DNA of 64,000 nucleotides from Desulfobaccales bacterium (GCA_041648175.1 JBAZPO010000012.1:62001-126000), one strand, 5' to 3'. Counted from the stretch's first letter, positions 16,379-25,998 are shown. The notes: a model not told the origin generated them from the sequence alone. Made by a program: numbers and translations.

Positions 16379-16999
16379 GTGATCATCATCATCGATTATC
16401 ATGCCGGCAACCTCACCAGCGTGGTCCGGTCTTTCAAGGCCCTGGGGGTGGAGGGCACGGTGACCCGGGACCCGGCGGTGGTGGCAATGGCGAGCCGCGT
16501 CGTTTTTCCAGGGGTCGGAGCGGCCGGCAAGGCTATGGCGACGCTTAAGGAATTGGGTCTGGATCAGGCCCTGCGCCAGAGTTTTGCCCGGGGCATTCCC
16601 ATCCTGGGTATCTGTTTGGGGGCGCAAATCATCCTAGAGGCCAGTGACGAAAACGACACCACCTGCCTGGGCCTGCTGCCAGGCCGCACCCGGTTACTAC
16701 CCAAAACCGAGAATCTGAAGATCCCCCACATGGGCTGGAACCGAGTGCGCTTTCTCAAGGATCACCCGGTATTTAAGAATTTACCGCAAGGCGCCGAATA
16801 CTATTTTGTGCACAGCTACTATCCGAACCCGGCTCAGGCGAACATGGTTCTGGGCGTGACAGATCACGGCGGGGAATTTCCCAGCGCCATTGGTTGGCGC
16901 AACCTGGTGGCAACTCAGTTTCACCCGGAGAAAAGCGGCCGCTTTGGGCTACAGATCCTCGAAAACTTCCTGGCCTGGGACGGTTTAAGTGCTGAGTAA
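16379..16999 (+). CDS. hisH: Imidazole glycerol phosphate synthase, glutamine amidotransferase subunit
   Basis: 206 residues from GTG 16379. With HisF it turns PRFAR and glutamine into IGP and AICAR in histidine synthesis. The nucleophile is the Cys in 'PILGICLGAQIILEAS'; the triad is completed by 'TQFHPEKSG'. The N-terminus 'IIIIDYHAGNLTSVVRSFKA' is typical. The stop overlaps the hisF GTG start by 11 bases, so the subunits are translationally coupled. No other his genes are in view. Confidence 0.94.
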   Translation: MIIIIDYHAGNLTSVVRSFKALGVEGTVTRDPAVVAMASRVVFPGVGAAGKAMATLKELGLDQALRQSFARGIPILGICLGAQIILEASDENDTTCLGLLPGRTRLLPKTENLKIPHMGWNRVRFLKDHPVFKNLPQGAEYYFVHSYYPNPAQANMVLGVTDHGGEFPSAIGWRNLVATQFHPEKSGRFGLQILENFLAWDGLSAE

Positions 17000-17768
17000 A
17001 CGGATCATTCCCTGCCTGGACGTCCGGGATGGCCGGACCACCAAGGGCATAAAATTTAAGAACAATGTGGATATCGGCGATCCGGTGGCCATGGCCCGGC
17101 TCTACTATGAAGCCGGGGCCGATGAACTGGTGTTCTACGATATTACCGCTTCCAGTGACCGCCGCAACATCATGATCGATGTGGTGAGGCGTGTGGCCGC
17201 GGAGATCCTCATCCCCTTTTCGGTGGGGGGCGGTATCCGTAATTTGGGCGATATGCGGGACGTGCTCCTGGCCGGGGCCGAAAAGGTGAGCGTCAACAGC
17301 GCCGCCATTCTTGACCCCCCGCTGATTACCAAAGGGGCCGAGGCCTTCGGCAGCCAGTGCATTGTTTTAGGCATGGATGTAAAGAAGGTCACCCCCTCCC
17401 CTACCATCCCTTCGGGGTATGAAATGGTGATTCACGGCGGGCGCACCCCCATGGGGATCGATGCCCTCTGGTGGGCCCAGGAAGCGGTTCGGCTGGGGGC
17501 CGGGGAGATTTGCCTCAACTCCATCGATGCTGACGGCACCCAGGCGGGTTATGAGCTGACTCTCACCCGGATGATCTCGGAGGCCGTGCCCATTCCGGTG
17601 ATAGCTTCAGGCGGCGCCGGCACTCCCGACCACCTCCGGGAGGTTCTCACTGAGGGACGGGCGGATGCGGCGCTCATTGCTTCCATGGTCCATTACGGCA
17701 CCTATACTATTGCGGGCATTAAAGAGTATCTGAACCAGCACCATATCCCCGTTCGCCTGGTCTGGTAA
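16989..17768 (+). CDS. hisF: Imidazole glycerol phosphate synthase, cyclase subunit
   Basis: 259 residues from GTG 16989. A (beta/alpha)8 barrel: catalytic Asp in IIPCLDVRDG, phosphate loops 'FSVGGGIRN', 'VIASGGAGTPDH' and 'LNSIDADGTQAGYELTLTR' with the second catalytic Asp region. The segment after strand 1 (TTKGIKFKNNVDIGDP) differs slightly from the usual KGVNF, suggesting a divergent subgroup. Forms a coupled pair with hisH; the rpoH start follows by 24 bases. Confidence 0.93.
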   Translation: MLSKRIIPCLDVRDGRTTKGIKFKNNVDIGDPVAMARLYYEAGADELVFYDITASSDRRNIMIDVVRRVAAEILIPFSVGGGIRNLGDMRDVLLAGAEKVSVNSAAILDPPLITKGAEAFGSQCIVLGMDVKKVTPSPTIPSGYEMVIHGGRTPMGIDALWWAQEAVRLGAGEICLNSIDADGTQAGYELTLTRMISEAVPIPVIASGGAGTPDHLREVLTEGRADAALIASMVHYGTYTIAGIKEYLNQHHIPVRLVW

Positions 17769-17792
17769 GAGCCTTAACCTGACCCAAGAAGG

Positions 17793-18776
17793 ATGCCATT
17801 GAAAGATCAGTTCGACAGGAACTTTGCTGAACAGCCGGAAGAGCTGCCAGAGATTCTAGAGCCCGAGATCGAAGCGGACCATGAAGAAGAAGCTGAAGCA
17901 GCTTTACCGATCCCCAGCGATCTCGACCTGGTGCAACGCTACATCAGGGAGGCCAACCGGTTTGCCCTGCTGACCCCGGAGGAGGAAAAAGCCCTCACCA
18001 CTTTTTTCCATGAGAGCGGCGATAAGGAAACCGGCTCCCGGCTAATCACCAGTAACCTGAGGCTGGTGATCAAGATTGCCCTGGAGTTCCAGAAATACTG
18101 GATGAAAAACTTGCTGGACCTGATCCAGGAAGGCAACATCGGTCTCATGCACGCCATCAAGAAGTTCGACCCCTACCGGGGCATCAAGCTGTCCTATTAT
18201 GCTTCCTTCTGGATTAAGGCGTACATCCTCAAGTTCATCATGGATAACTGGAAGCTGGTGAAGATCGGCACTACCCAGTCCCAGCGCAAACTTTTTTACA
18301 ACTTGAAGCGGGAAAAAGAGAAGCTTCGGGCCCAGGGATTTGAGCCGGGCCCCAAACTCCTGGCCGACGCCTTGAACGTGCGGGAGGAAGAAGTTATCGA
18401 GATGGACCAGCGCCTGGGAGGATGGGAGCTGTCCCTGGACGCGCCTTTAAAAGACGGGTCCGACGAGTATCACAAGAATTTCTTGCCGGCCACCGACCCC
18501 CACGTGGAAGAAGTGTTGGCCCAAGCGGAATTGAAAGGTATGTTCCGCCGGAAGTTGGAAGAGTTTCGCCACGAACTTAATGAGAAAGAACTGGATATTT
18601 TGGACCTGCGCCTGTTGGCTGAAAAGCCCATGACCTTGCAGGAGATCGGGGCTCGCCACCACATCTCCCGGGAGCGGGTGCGTCAGATCGAAGACCGCCT
18701 CATTAAAAGATTGCGGCAGCATCTCAAGAATGAAATCGCTGATTGGGAAGATTATCGGACCCCTATAGGAGATTAG
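17793..18776 (+). CDS. rpoH: RNA polymerase sigma-32 factor (heat shock)
   Basis: 327 residues. Region 2: 'DLIQEGNIGLMHAIKKFDPY' and 'SYYASFWIKAYIL'. The RpoH box is recognisable around 'TTQSQRKLFYNLKREKEKL'. Region 4 has the helix-turn-helix 'TLQEIGARHHISRERVRQIE'. An acidic, low-complexity N-terminal stretch of ~35 residues precedes the usual start of homology. AAGAAGG lies just before ATG 17793. It lies directly after hisF (24 bases), so transcription may extend from the his pair. Heat-shock targets probably include groESL, which here also has CIRCE. Confidence 0.93.
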   Translation: MPLKDQFDRNFAEQPEELPEILEPEIEADHEEEAEAALPIPSDLDLVQRYIREANRFALLTPEEEKALTTFFHESGDKETGSRLITSNLRLVIKIALEFQKYWMKNLLDLIQEGNIGLMHAIKKFDPYRGIKLSYYASFWIKAYILKFIMDNWKLVKIGTTQSQRKLFYNLKREKEKLRAQGFEPGPKLLADALNVREEEVIEMDQRLGGWELSLDAPLKDGSDEYHKNFLPATDPHVEEVLAQAELKGMFRRKLEEFRHELNEKELDILDLRLLAEKPMTLQEIGARHHISRERVRQIEDRLIKRLRQHLKNEIADWEDYRTPIGD

Positions 18777-18819
18777 GTTCCTTTGGGGGCATCTCCTGGA
18801 AAAATTTATAGAATATCCA

Positions 18820-20583
18820 ATGTCAAAAGTGATCGGTTTTTTATCTAGTAATAAATCCTGGCTGCGGCTGCGGCCTTGGGGGATTCTGGGGCTGTGCGTG
18901 TGCCTGATGACGGGCTGCGCCTCCCTGGGCAAAGTGACAGCCCTGGCGACCGGAGGCGGAACATCGCCGGAAACGTCGAAGAGTCAGTCATATTATCACT
19001 TTCTCAAGGCCCAACAACTGCTGGTGGCCGATGACGTGGCCGGGGCCATCCAGGAATATAAGATAGCCCTGGAAAATGATCCTGATTCTCCGTACCTGGA
19101 GATGGAGCTGGCCGCCCTCTACCAACGCCAGGGTGATGTCAAAGAAGCCCTGGCCCATGCCCAAAAATCCATCCAATTAGACCCCAAACAGCAAGAAGCC
19201 TATTTCCTCCTGGCCGGCCTCCACGTGGGTCTGAACCAGTTGGATGATGCTACCCGGGAATACGAGCGTATTTTGCGGTTAGATCCGGATAACCGGGAAG
19301 CCCGTCTCTTTTTAGCCACCCTCTATGCCCAGCAGCGGCGCTATCCCCAAGCCATTCATGCCATCCAGGAACTTTTGCGGTTGGACCCCCAACTGGTAGT
19401 GGGTTACTACTATCTGGGGCGCATCTACCTGGAAACTGATCGTCTGGCGGATGCGAAAAAGGAATTCATGCGGGTCCTCACCATGGATCCCCAATTCGTG
19501 CCGGCGATGTTCGATCTGGGGTCCACCCTGGAGCGGGAGCGCCAGTACAGCCGCGCCCTGGCCATATATCGCCGCATCATCAACCTGCAACCCCGCAATA
19601 GCCGGGCCTGGGCCAGTATCGGCCGCCTGTATCTGATCATGAACCGTTACGGTGAGGCCCAGAAGGTCTTTCATAAAATCCAAGACCTGGAGAAGAATGA
19701 CCCGGCCACAAATTTTAACATCGCCCTTATCTGCCTGGAGCAGAAGCTGCCGGACGACGCCATCCGGCTCTTCCGCCCACTCTTGAGCCACCCCCGCTAC
19801 GAAAATCGGGCTCGCTATTTCATCGGCATGGCCATGGAGGAAAAGGGTGATCTGAAGGCGGCTATCCGTGAATACCAACTGGTAGAGCGGCATTCCGAAC
19901 ATTTCGTCCAGTCCCGGCTGCGGATGGCTTACCTCAATTTTCAGATGGGCGACAAAGAAAAGGCCCGGCAGATCCTCAATGAACTTCAGACCCTGGCCCC
20001 CAATCAGGAAGAGGTTTATCTTACCAAGTCTTACTTTTTTGAAGAAGATAACCAGTGGGACCGAGCCATCCAAGCCCTCAAGGCAGGGCTCGACAAGGTG
20101 GAGCGGCCGGCGGAAATTCATTTCCGTTTGGCGGTGCTCTATGAAAAACAGAATAAGCGCGACGACAGTATCGAACAGATCAAGAAAGTCCTGGAATTGG
20201 ACCCCAACAATCCCGATGCCCAAAATTTTCTCGGTTACACCTATGCCGAGAAGGGCATAAATCTCGATGAGGCGGAACGGTTGATCCGAGAGGCCTTGCG
20301 GGCCAAACCCAACAGCGGCCAGATCATTGACAGCCTGGGGTGGGTCTTGTATAAGAAGGGCCAATATGCCAAAGCGGTGGCCGAGCTGGAGCGGGCTCAC
20401 CACATCATGCCTCAGGACAGCACCGTGGCAGAACATTTAGGGGATGCCTATTTCCAGCAGAAGCGTTACCGGGATGCCTTGCGTATCTATCGTCGGGCCC
20501 TGGCCATGGAGAATGCCAACAAATCTGAATTGAACAAAAAAATTAATCAGTTGGAAACTCTCCTGAAGGAACGAGCCCATTGA
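18820..20583 (+). CDS. TPR-repeat outer-membrane lipoprotein
   Basis: 587 residues. A signal peptide with lipobox (LMTGC, Cys about residue 33) is followed by roughly a dozen tetratricopeptide repeats ('AIQEYKIALENDPDSPYLEM', 'QAIHAIQELLRLDPQLVVGY', and others). Proteins of this layout in Desulfobacterota and Geobacter often precede a LolB/DUF4292-type lipoprotein, as here. The stop overlaps the TTG start of that gene (ATTGA). Probably a periplasmic scaffold attached to the outer membrane; the exact role is unknown. Confidence 0.85.
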   Translation: MSKVIGFLSSNKSWLRLRPWGILGLCVCLMTGCASLGKVTALATGGGTSPETSKSQSYYHFLKAQQLLVADDVAGAIQEYKIALENDPDSPYLEMELAALYQRQGDVKEALAHAQKSIQLDPKQQEAYFLLAGLHVGLNQLDDATREYERILRLDPDNREARLFLATLYAQQRRYPQAIHAIQELLRLDPQLVVGYYYLGRIYLETDRLADAKKEFMRVLTMDPQFVPAMFDLGSTLERERQYSRALAIYRRIINLQPRNSRAWASIGRLYLIMNRYGEAQKVFHKIQDLEKNDPATNFNIALICLEQKLPDDAIRLFRPLLSHPRYENRARYFIGMAMEEKGDLKAAIREYQLVERHSEHFVQSRLRMAYLNFQMGDKEKARQILNELQTLAPNQEEVYLTKSYFFEEDNQWDRAIQALKAGLDKVERPAEIHFRLAVLYEKQNKRDDSIEQIKKVLELDPNNPDAQNFLGYTYAEKGINLDEAERLIREALRAKPNSGQIIDSLGWVLYKKGQYAKAVAELERAHHIMPQDSTVAEHLGDAYFQQKRYRDALRIYRRALAMENANKSELNKKINQLETLLKERAH

Positions 20584-21365
20584 AGCGGAACCTCTTCTGG
20601 CCGGCGTTGCTGATTCTCCTCCTGCTGGGGGGGTGCCGGGCTCTGCCGCCGTCTCCGCCGCCGGTGACGGGAATCTCCTCTGAAGAGTTACTCTTGCGCC
20701 TCAGGTCCCGGCAGCAGCACGTCCAGTCCTTTCAGGCTAAAGGCCGTATCACCTATTTGTCCCCCAAGCAGAATTATTCGGGCACGGCCCTGCTCATCGG
20801 TCGCCTGCCAGCCAGTCTTAAGGTGAATATCCTGGATTTCCTGGGCCGCACCATCTTAAGCTTCGCCACGGACGGCACCGAAGTCAAGATACTGTCCCCC
20901 CATGAAAACAAGCTCTTGCGCGGCCCGGCCACTCCCGGGAATTTGGCCGCGTTCATTCCCCCCACGGTCAGTCTGCCTCAGACCTTGCGCCTGCTGGTAG
21001 GAGCCTTGCCTTTAAGCCCCGGCCCCCCGGACCGCTTTGACTACGAGAGCGCCACGGGCCGCTACCGGCTGGAATGGGGCCAGGGCGGCAAACTTCAGGA
21101 ACGTCTCTGGGTAGATGCTCAGGGGCTCTATCCGGTGGCCGAGGAGTGGTTCGGCGGCGCGGCAGAACCGCGTTTTACGGCGGAACTTGCCGACTTCGGC
21201 GCCTTGACCCCCGATCTCCCCGAAAAAATTACCCTGAAGACCACCACGCCGAAGATGGAACTGCGCCTGGTCTATCGAGACCTCAAGCTCAATCCGCCTT
21301 TAACCCCGGCCGAGTTAACCCTGACGCCGCCGCCCGGCGTGACTGAGGTTTCCTTGGGGAAGTAG
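20580..21365 (+). CDS. LolB/DUF4292-like outer-membrane lipoprotein
   Basis: 261 residues from TTG 20580. Lipobox LLGGC (Cys about residue 19). The body, with 'FQAKGRITYLSPKQNYSGTA', 'VNILDFLGRTILSFATDG' and a C-terminal 'ITLKTTTPKMELRLVYRDLK', follows the half-barrel pattern of LolB-like/DUF4292 lipoproteins, which carry or insert lipoproteins or lipids at the outer membrane. Coupled by overlap to the TPR lipoprotein gene, implying a joint envelope function. Confidence 0.8.
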   Translation: MKRNLFWPALLILLLLGGCRALPPSPPPVTGISSEELLLRLRSRQQHVQSFQAKGRITYLSPKQNYSGTALLIGRLPASLKVNILDFLGRTILSFATDGTEVKILSPHENKLLRGPATPGNLAAFIPPTVSLPQTLRLLVGALPLSPGPPDRFDYESATGRYRLEWGQGGKLQERLWVDAQGLYPVAEEWFGGAAEPRFTAELADFGALTPDLPEKITLKTTTPKMELRLVYRDLKLNPPLTPAELTLTPPPGVTEVSLGK

Positions 21366-21522
21366 GTGGCTTTCAGCGGTCAGCCGTCAGCTTTCAGCTA
21401 AAGAACCAAATGGCCAGGAGCAATATCTTGCTTCAATCTTTATCCCCTCTCCCCCAATGGGGGAGAGGGTTAGGGTGAGGGGGAAGTAATCTTCTTTCAA
21501 GCAATTAAAGGCTTATAACTTT
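21366..21522. repeat. Intergenic repeats (TCAGCTTTCAGC end and CCCTCTCCCC palindrome)
   Basis: A 'GTCAGCTTTCAGC' terminal-repeat-like sequence near 21387 is followed by a 'CCCTCTCCCCCAATGGGGGA' palindrome with a GAGGG arm. No gene is seen. Confidence 0.6.
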
Positions 21523-21993
21523 ATGAAATTCCTGGTGGATCAGCCTCTGGGCGGCTTGGCCAAGTGGCTGCGCTTTTGCGGCTTTGACGCCAGCCTGGTG
21601 CGCCTGGCCGCGGATCAGCCTCAGGGCTGGCCACCGCCCCAACCCCAGATTCACATTTTGACTCGCCAGAAAAATTGCGAACGCCTCAAGCGCCCCGACC
21701 TTCTGGTCCTGGCCGCGGGTGAGCCCGAAGCCCAGTTGGAAGAGGTCATGCGGCGCCTGCACATCTCGCCCCGCCACCTCAACCCCTTGAGCCGCTGTAG
21801 CCACTGCAACGAGCCCTTAATCCCGCTCGACCGGGATCTGGTCCAAGGCCGGGTTCCAGAGCATGTCTTCCATTACCAACGGCAGTTCTCGGAGTGCCCC
21901 CGGTGTCACCGGGTCTATTGGCCCGGCAGCCACATCAGGGGCATCACCAAAACCCTGCGGGAGAAGCTGGAAAAATTAGCCACCGAGACTTGA
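21523..21993 (+). CDS. Mut7-C RNAse domain protein
   Basis: 156 residues. The N-terminal PIN-like half begins 'MKFLVDQPLGGLAKWLRFCG' and keeps the early acidic residue. The C-terminal zinc ribbon has two Cys pairs, 'SRCSHCNEPL' and 'SECPRCHRVYWPGSH'. This matches the Mut7-C family (predicted RNase of the PIN fold plus zinc ribbon). 'TRQKNCERLK' stands where homologs carry TRD, so one acidic residue of the usual set may be altered. Stand-alone gene. Confidence 0.88.
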   Translation: MKFLVDQPLGGLAKWLRFCGFDASLVRLAADQPQGWPPPQPQIHILTRQKNCERLKRPDLLVLAAGEPEAQLEEVMRRLHISPRHLNPLSRCSHCNEPLIPLDRDLVQGRVPEHVFHYQRQFSECPRCHRVYWPGSHIRGITKTLREKLEKLATET

Positions 21994-22189
21994 GGGAGAA
22001 CCGTATGGTTTCATGAGGAAATTTTCCTATTTTCCTTAGTGGCTTGGCTTGCACCTGAATCAACAATTCTTATATTAAATTCAGTTTGATGCCCGGATTT
22101 AGTCAGGAGGCCTCACCACCTTCGCTTAAGCCCGCAGAGTTCCAGATGATTCTGGGTCATCCACCACCACCGTGCCGCAGGAGGTGTCT

Positions 22190-22570
22190 ATGAATGGGGA
22201 CTTGAAGGAAAAGGCCGCCACCGGTCTCAAAAAAACTTGGTGCAGCTCCTGGACTTTCGCGCTCAATACCGGGCGACGGATCAAGATTCTGGGTCGTAAA
22301 GGGCTGAGGTATTGGCAGCAGAGAAAAATTAATAAGGCCATGGCGGCGTTGGGGGTCAAAACCTTTCAGGCCCTGGAGCGGGGGGAGGGCAACCCCTTGG
22401 TCGCGCCCGAAGTCAATGCCGCGGTGCAAAAAGCCAAGGATTTGAAGTACGTTAGAGAAAAGAACGAGCTAGCCATCCAGGCTATCCGGGAAAGGATTCA
22501 GTCGTCGTGCGTCTTTGCCACCCCCGACCAGCCGGGCGCCATGGAAGAAAATCCTGAAGTGCCAAGTTGA
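22190..22570 (+). CDS. Hypothetical small basic protein
   Basis: 126 residues, positively charged, with a run of Lys/Arg and Trp in 'KILGRKGLRYWQQRKINKA' and a helical C-terminal half. No signal peptide or transmembrane helix. ATG 22190 follows GCAGGAGGTG, a strong ribosome binding site; an upstream GTG at 22172 has none. A helical amphipathic protein of this type could bind a membrane or nucleic acid, but nothing specific supports that. Confidence 0.65.
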   Translation: MNGDLKEKAATGLKKTWCSSWTFALNTGRRIKILGRKGLRYWQQRKINKAMAALGVKTFQALERGEGNPLVAPEVNAAVQKAKDLKYVREKNELAIQAIRERIQSSCVFATPDQPGAMEENPEVPS

Positions 22571-22670
22571 GAAAAGCGGTCAGCAGTTAGGGGGCAGCAA
22601 GAATTAGAAAATTGATGAACGCCGTCAAAATGTAGGGACGGGTTTTAAACCCGCCCCTACAGTCTTCCCT

Positions 22671-23162
22671 TCAAGGCGCGCCGCACTCTGCCGGGCTGCC
22701 TTTGAGCTTTTCCAGGGCGTGGGGCAGGGCCTGCGCCACTGCGGCCAGATTTTCCCGGGCACCCTTGGGGCTGCCGGGGAGATTGATGATCAGGGTGCTG
22801 CCTCGGATCACCGCCACCCCCCGGGAAAGCATAGCATGAGGGGTTATCGCCAGGCCCGCAGCCCGCATGGCCTCGGGGATTCCCGGCACCAGGCGCTGGG
22901 CCACGGTAAGCGTGGCTTCCGGCGTCGTGTCCCGGGGGCTTAAGCCGGTGCCGCCGGTGGTCAGGATCAAATCGAGGTTGTCATCATCGCTCCAAGATAC
23001 AAGTTGAGCCGCGATGACGTCGGGCTCATCGGGCACTACTTGATAAGCGGCCACCGTAAAGCACCGGGAGTCCAACTGGCGGCCCAGCTCGGCTCCCGCG
23101 GTATCCTCCCGCTCCCCGGCGTGCCCCTTATCACTGACCGTCAGTATGCCCACCCTGAACAT
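22671..23162 (-). CDS. mog: MogA/MoaB family molybdopterin adenylyltransferase
   Basis: 163 residues. Motifs: 'VGILTVSDKGHAGEREDTAG', 'LILTTGGTGLSPRDTTPEAT' and 'LIINLPGSPKGARENL', typical of enzymes that adenylate molybdopterin before metal insertion. The start lies 32 bases inside the upstream MOSC gene, a frequent pairing, so both likely serve molybdenum cofactor handling. Whether it is Mog or MoaB by substrate cannot be settled by eye. Confidence 0.9.
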   Translation of the reverse strand: MFRVGILTVSDKGHAGEREDTAGAELGRQLDSRCFTVAAYQVVPDEPDVIAAQLVSWSDDDNLDLILTTGGTGLSPRDTTPEATLTVAQRLVPGIPEAMRAAGLAITPHAMLSRGVAVIRGSTLIINLPGSPKGARENLAAVAQALPHALEKLKGSPAECGAP

Positions 23163-23613
23163 CCGTCACCTCGATCACATCGCCCGGCTTAACCACGCCT
23201 TCGCTGAGCACCCGGACAAAAACCCCTTCTTTGGGCATGACGCAGTCACCTACCAACTGCCGGATGGCGCAGCCTTTGTGGCAGGTCTTACCGATCTGGG
23301 TAATTTCCAACTCGACTTCGCCAACTTTCAACCGGGTCCCTACCGGCAGGGTCATGACTTCAAGCCCTTCAATGGTGAGATTTTCGGCGAAATCGCCGGG
23401 CTTGACGTTGGCCCCTGCGGCCACCATTTTATTGATGCTATCCAGTGACAACAGGCTGACCTGGCGAATGCCCCCTTCGGCATGGGCGTCGCCTTCCAGG
23501 CCGTGTTCCACCAGCAGCCGAGCCTGTGGCACGTTGTGCTTGACCACGCCTTTGCGGTCGCTGACGGAGACTGCGTGGATACGGCCGTGGAGTTTCTTTG
23601 ATGAGTTTGACAT
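23131..23613 (-). CDS. MOSC domain protein
   Basis: 160 residues. MOSC-type beta-barrel: 'GLEGDAHAEGGIRQVSLLS', 'PGDFAENLTIEGLEVMTLPV' and the conserved Cys region 'GKTCHKGCAIRQL'. MOSC domains bind sulfur or molybdopterin and act in Moco sulfuration or delivery. Short single-domain MOSC proteins next to mog are common in anaerobes. Overlaps mog by 32 bases. Confidence 0.88.
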   Translation of the reverse strand: MSNSSKKLHGRIHAVSVSDRKGVVKHNVPQARLLVEHGLEGDAHAEGGIRQVSLLSLDSINKMVAAGANVKPGDFAENLTIEGLEVMTLPVGTRLKVGEVELEITQIGKTCHKGCAIRQLVGDCVMPKEGVFVRVLSEGVVKPGDVIEVTDVQGGHTDGQ

Positions 23614-23749
23614 AATAAAAAGATGAGGGTGCCGGGGCGGACACCAGGTCCGCCCCTACAGTAGGCTGGAAGGGGGCTATCAAGGAAGACAGGGGAACCA
23701 CAAGCGAAACGCCTGTGCCACTAACCCCCCTAAATCCCTGACCCCTGCT

Positions 23750-25825
23750 TTATTCCTTCTCCTGGGCCGCCCTGGCTTCGGCGATAATCTTTTCCGCCAG
23801 GTGGGGCGGAACCTCGTCGTAGTGATCGAATTCCATCTCGTAGGTGCCCCGGCCACCGGTCTTAGAGATCAAATCCGGGGCATAGAGCAGCACTTCGGTC
23901 ATGGGCACGTGCGCGGTGATTACCTGATAGCGCCCCTCGGCTTCCACGCCCAGGACCCGGCCGCGGCGTCCGTTGAGGTCACCGATGATATCCCCCATGT
24001 TCTCTTCCGGCACCGTCACCGTCATCTTCATAACGGGTTCCAGAATAGTGGGGTGGGCCTGCTCCATGCCCTTCTTGAAGCCCATGGACCCGGCGATTTT
24101 GAAGGCCATGTCCGAAGAATCAACATCGTGGAAGGACCCGTCGTAAAGAGACACCCGGAAGTCTACCACTGGGAAACCGGCCAGGATGCCGGTATTCTTG
24201 GCTTCGGCAATGCCTTTTTCCACCGAGGGGATGTACTGCCGGGGGATGGCGCCGCCGACGATCCTGTCGACGAACTCAAAGCCGCTACCCTTGGGTAAAG
24301 GCTCCATTTCCAGCCAGGTATCGCCGTATTGGCCCCGGCCGCCGGACTGGCGTTTATATTTGCCCTGGACCTTAACGGTGCCCTTGATGGTCTCCCGATA
24401 CGGCACTTTGGGGGACTTCAGATTGACTTCCACTCCGAACTTGCGTTTCAGCTTTTCGGCGGTGGCTTCGATATGGACCGAACCGACGCCGGACAGCAGG
24501 ATTTCCTTGGTTTCGGCGTTGCGGGTCAGGGCCAGAGAAGGGTCTTCTTCGATGAGCTTGGAAAACGCGGAGAAGACCTTGTCCTCTTCTCCCTGCTTCT
24601 TGGGCTCCAACGCAAAGGTGACCATGGGCCGGGATGGCGCAATGGCCGGGAGGACAAGAGGCTTGGCCTCGGAAGTCAGGGTATCGCCGGTGACCGTTTC
24701 CTTGAGTTTGGCCACGGCCCCAAAGGCCCCGGGACCGAGGCTGGGCACGGCCTTTTGGCCCTTGCCTTCGAGCAGGAAAAGCTGGCCGAAACGTTCCGGA
24801 ACGGCCCGGTTGGCATTGAGGACCGTAGAGTCAGCGGTCATGGTGCCGGAGTAAATGCGAAAGATGGATAGGCGGCCGGCGTAGGGGTCGGCCACGGTCT
24901 TGAAGACCTGAGCGGCCAGGGGACCATCCGGGTCCGGCTCCAGGGCGACTTCCGCTTTGGTGGTGGGATGCTGTCCCTCAACCAGACCCCGGTCCTCGGG
25001 GGCGGGGAGATAAAGATTAATGGCGTCAAGCAGTTGGGGGCAGCCCAGGCTGGTCGCCCCGCACAGAACCGGGACAAAGTTGCCTTTCAAGGTCCCAACC
25101 CGCAGCCCCTGGTAGATCTCCTCGGGAGTGAGTTCCCCTTCTTCCAGGAATTTTTCGATCAGGGCATCGTCACTTTCCGCGGCAAAATTGAGCAGGTCGC
25201 TGCGCAATGCTTCCACTTCATCTTTCATGTCGTCGGGGATGGGACCCGCTTCCTGTTTGGCGCCACCGCCGGACGACAGGTAAGCCTTCTGACTGATTAA
25301 ATCCACTACGCCCTTGAAATCGGCTTCCCGACCGATGGGAAGCAGGATGGGCACGGCCTGGACTTCCAACACGTCCCGGATTTCCTTGAGGACCCGCTGA
25401 AAATCGGCCCGTTCACGATCCATCTTACTAATGAAGACCAAGCGGGGCAGACTGTATTGGTTGGCCGTCAGCCAAACTTTTTCGGTGCCCACTTTGACGC
25501 CGTCCACCGCGTCCACCACGACCACGGCGGCGTCACTCACATGGAGGTTGGCCCGGGTATCGGACAGGAAATTGTCGTCACCGGGGGTGTCGGCCAGATA
25601 AACCGTGTGCTTTTTCCACTGATAATGGTGAAAAGCGCTGGAGATAGTAATTTTGCGCTTGATTTCTTCAGGCTCGTGATCGAGGACGGAACTGCCGTCA
25701 TCGACTTTACCCAGCCGGGAAGTGGCCCCCGCCCCAAAGAGGAGGGCCTCGGCCAGGGAGGTTTTGCCGCAGCCTCCATGGCCGATTAATACTAAGTTAC
25801 GGATCTGTGTGGTTTTGCCGGACAT
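23750..25825 (-). CDS. Elongation factor G-like GTPase
   Basis: 691 residues from ATG 25825, which follows GGAGGGAGAG. All EF-G domains are present: G1 'GHGGCGKTSLAEALL', G4 'SKMDRERADF', domain IV 'GGRGQYGD...GGAIPRQYIPSVEKG' and domain V. It belongs to the EF-G-like (second EF-G) group, not canonical FusA: the G3 motif reads DTPGDDNF, lacking the catalytic His of DTPGH. It may be a slow or conditional translocase or act in recycling. No str operon genes (rpsL, rpsG, tuf) are adjacent, which also argues against the housekeeping copy. Confidence 0.88.
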   Translation of the reverse strand: MSGKTTQIRNLVLIGHGGCGKTSLAEALLFGAGATSRLGKVDDGSSVLDHEPEEIKRKITISSAFHHYQWKKHTVYLADTPGDDNFLSDTRANLHVSDAAVVVVDAVDGVKVGTEKVWLTANQYSLPRLVFISKMDRERADFQRVLKEIRDVLEVQAVPILLPIGREADFKGVVDLISQKAYLSSGGGAKQEAGPIPDDMKDEVEALRSDLLNFAAESDDALIEKFLEEGELTPEEIYQGLRVGTLKGNFVPVLCGATSLGCPQLLDAINLYLPAPEDRGLVEGQHPTTKAEVALEPDPDGPLAAQVFKTVADPYAGRLSIFRIYSGTMTADSTVLNANRAVPERFGQLFLLEGKGQKAVPSLGPGAFGAVAKLKETVTGDTLTSEAKPLVLPAIAPSRPMVTFALEPKKQGEEDKVFSAFSKLIEEDPSLALTRNAETKEILLSGVGSVHIEATAEKLKRKFGVEVNLKSPKVPYRETIKGTVKVQGKYKRQSGGRGQYGDTWLEMEPLPKGSGFEFVDRIVGGAIPRQYIPSVEKGIAEAKNTGILAGFPVVDFRVSLYDGSFHDVDSSDMAFKIAGSMGFKKGMEQAHPTILEPVMKMTVTVPEENMGDIIGDLNGRRGRVLGVEAEGRYQVITAHVPMTEVLLYAPDLISKTGGRGTYEMEFDHYDEVPPHLAEKIIAEARAAQEKE

Positions 25826-25998
25826 CAAACTCTCCCTCCCCTCAAGGTTGCCTCCCCGGTTCATCTATCAGACCGGGGCAACCTTTTAAAATTAACAGGT
25901 TTATCATGAAATCTCAACCGCTTTTACACAGTCTTTCTGGGTCTACGGGGGTGATGCAGAGAGAAATTTACGGCCATGGAGAGAAATTGCCCAGGGAA

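Noticed and set aside
19312..20436. 374-codon frame opposite the TPR lipoprotein gene
   Set aside because: Antisense of repeats; low-complexity composition and no ribosome binding site.
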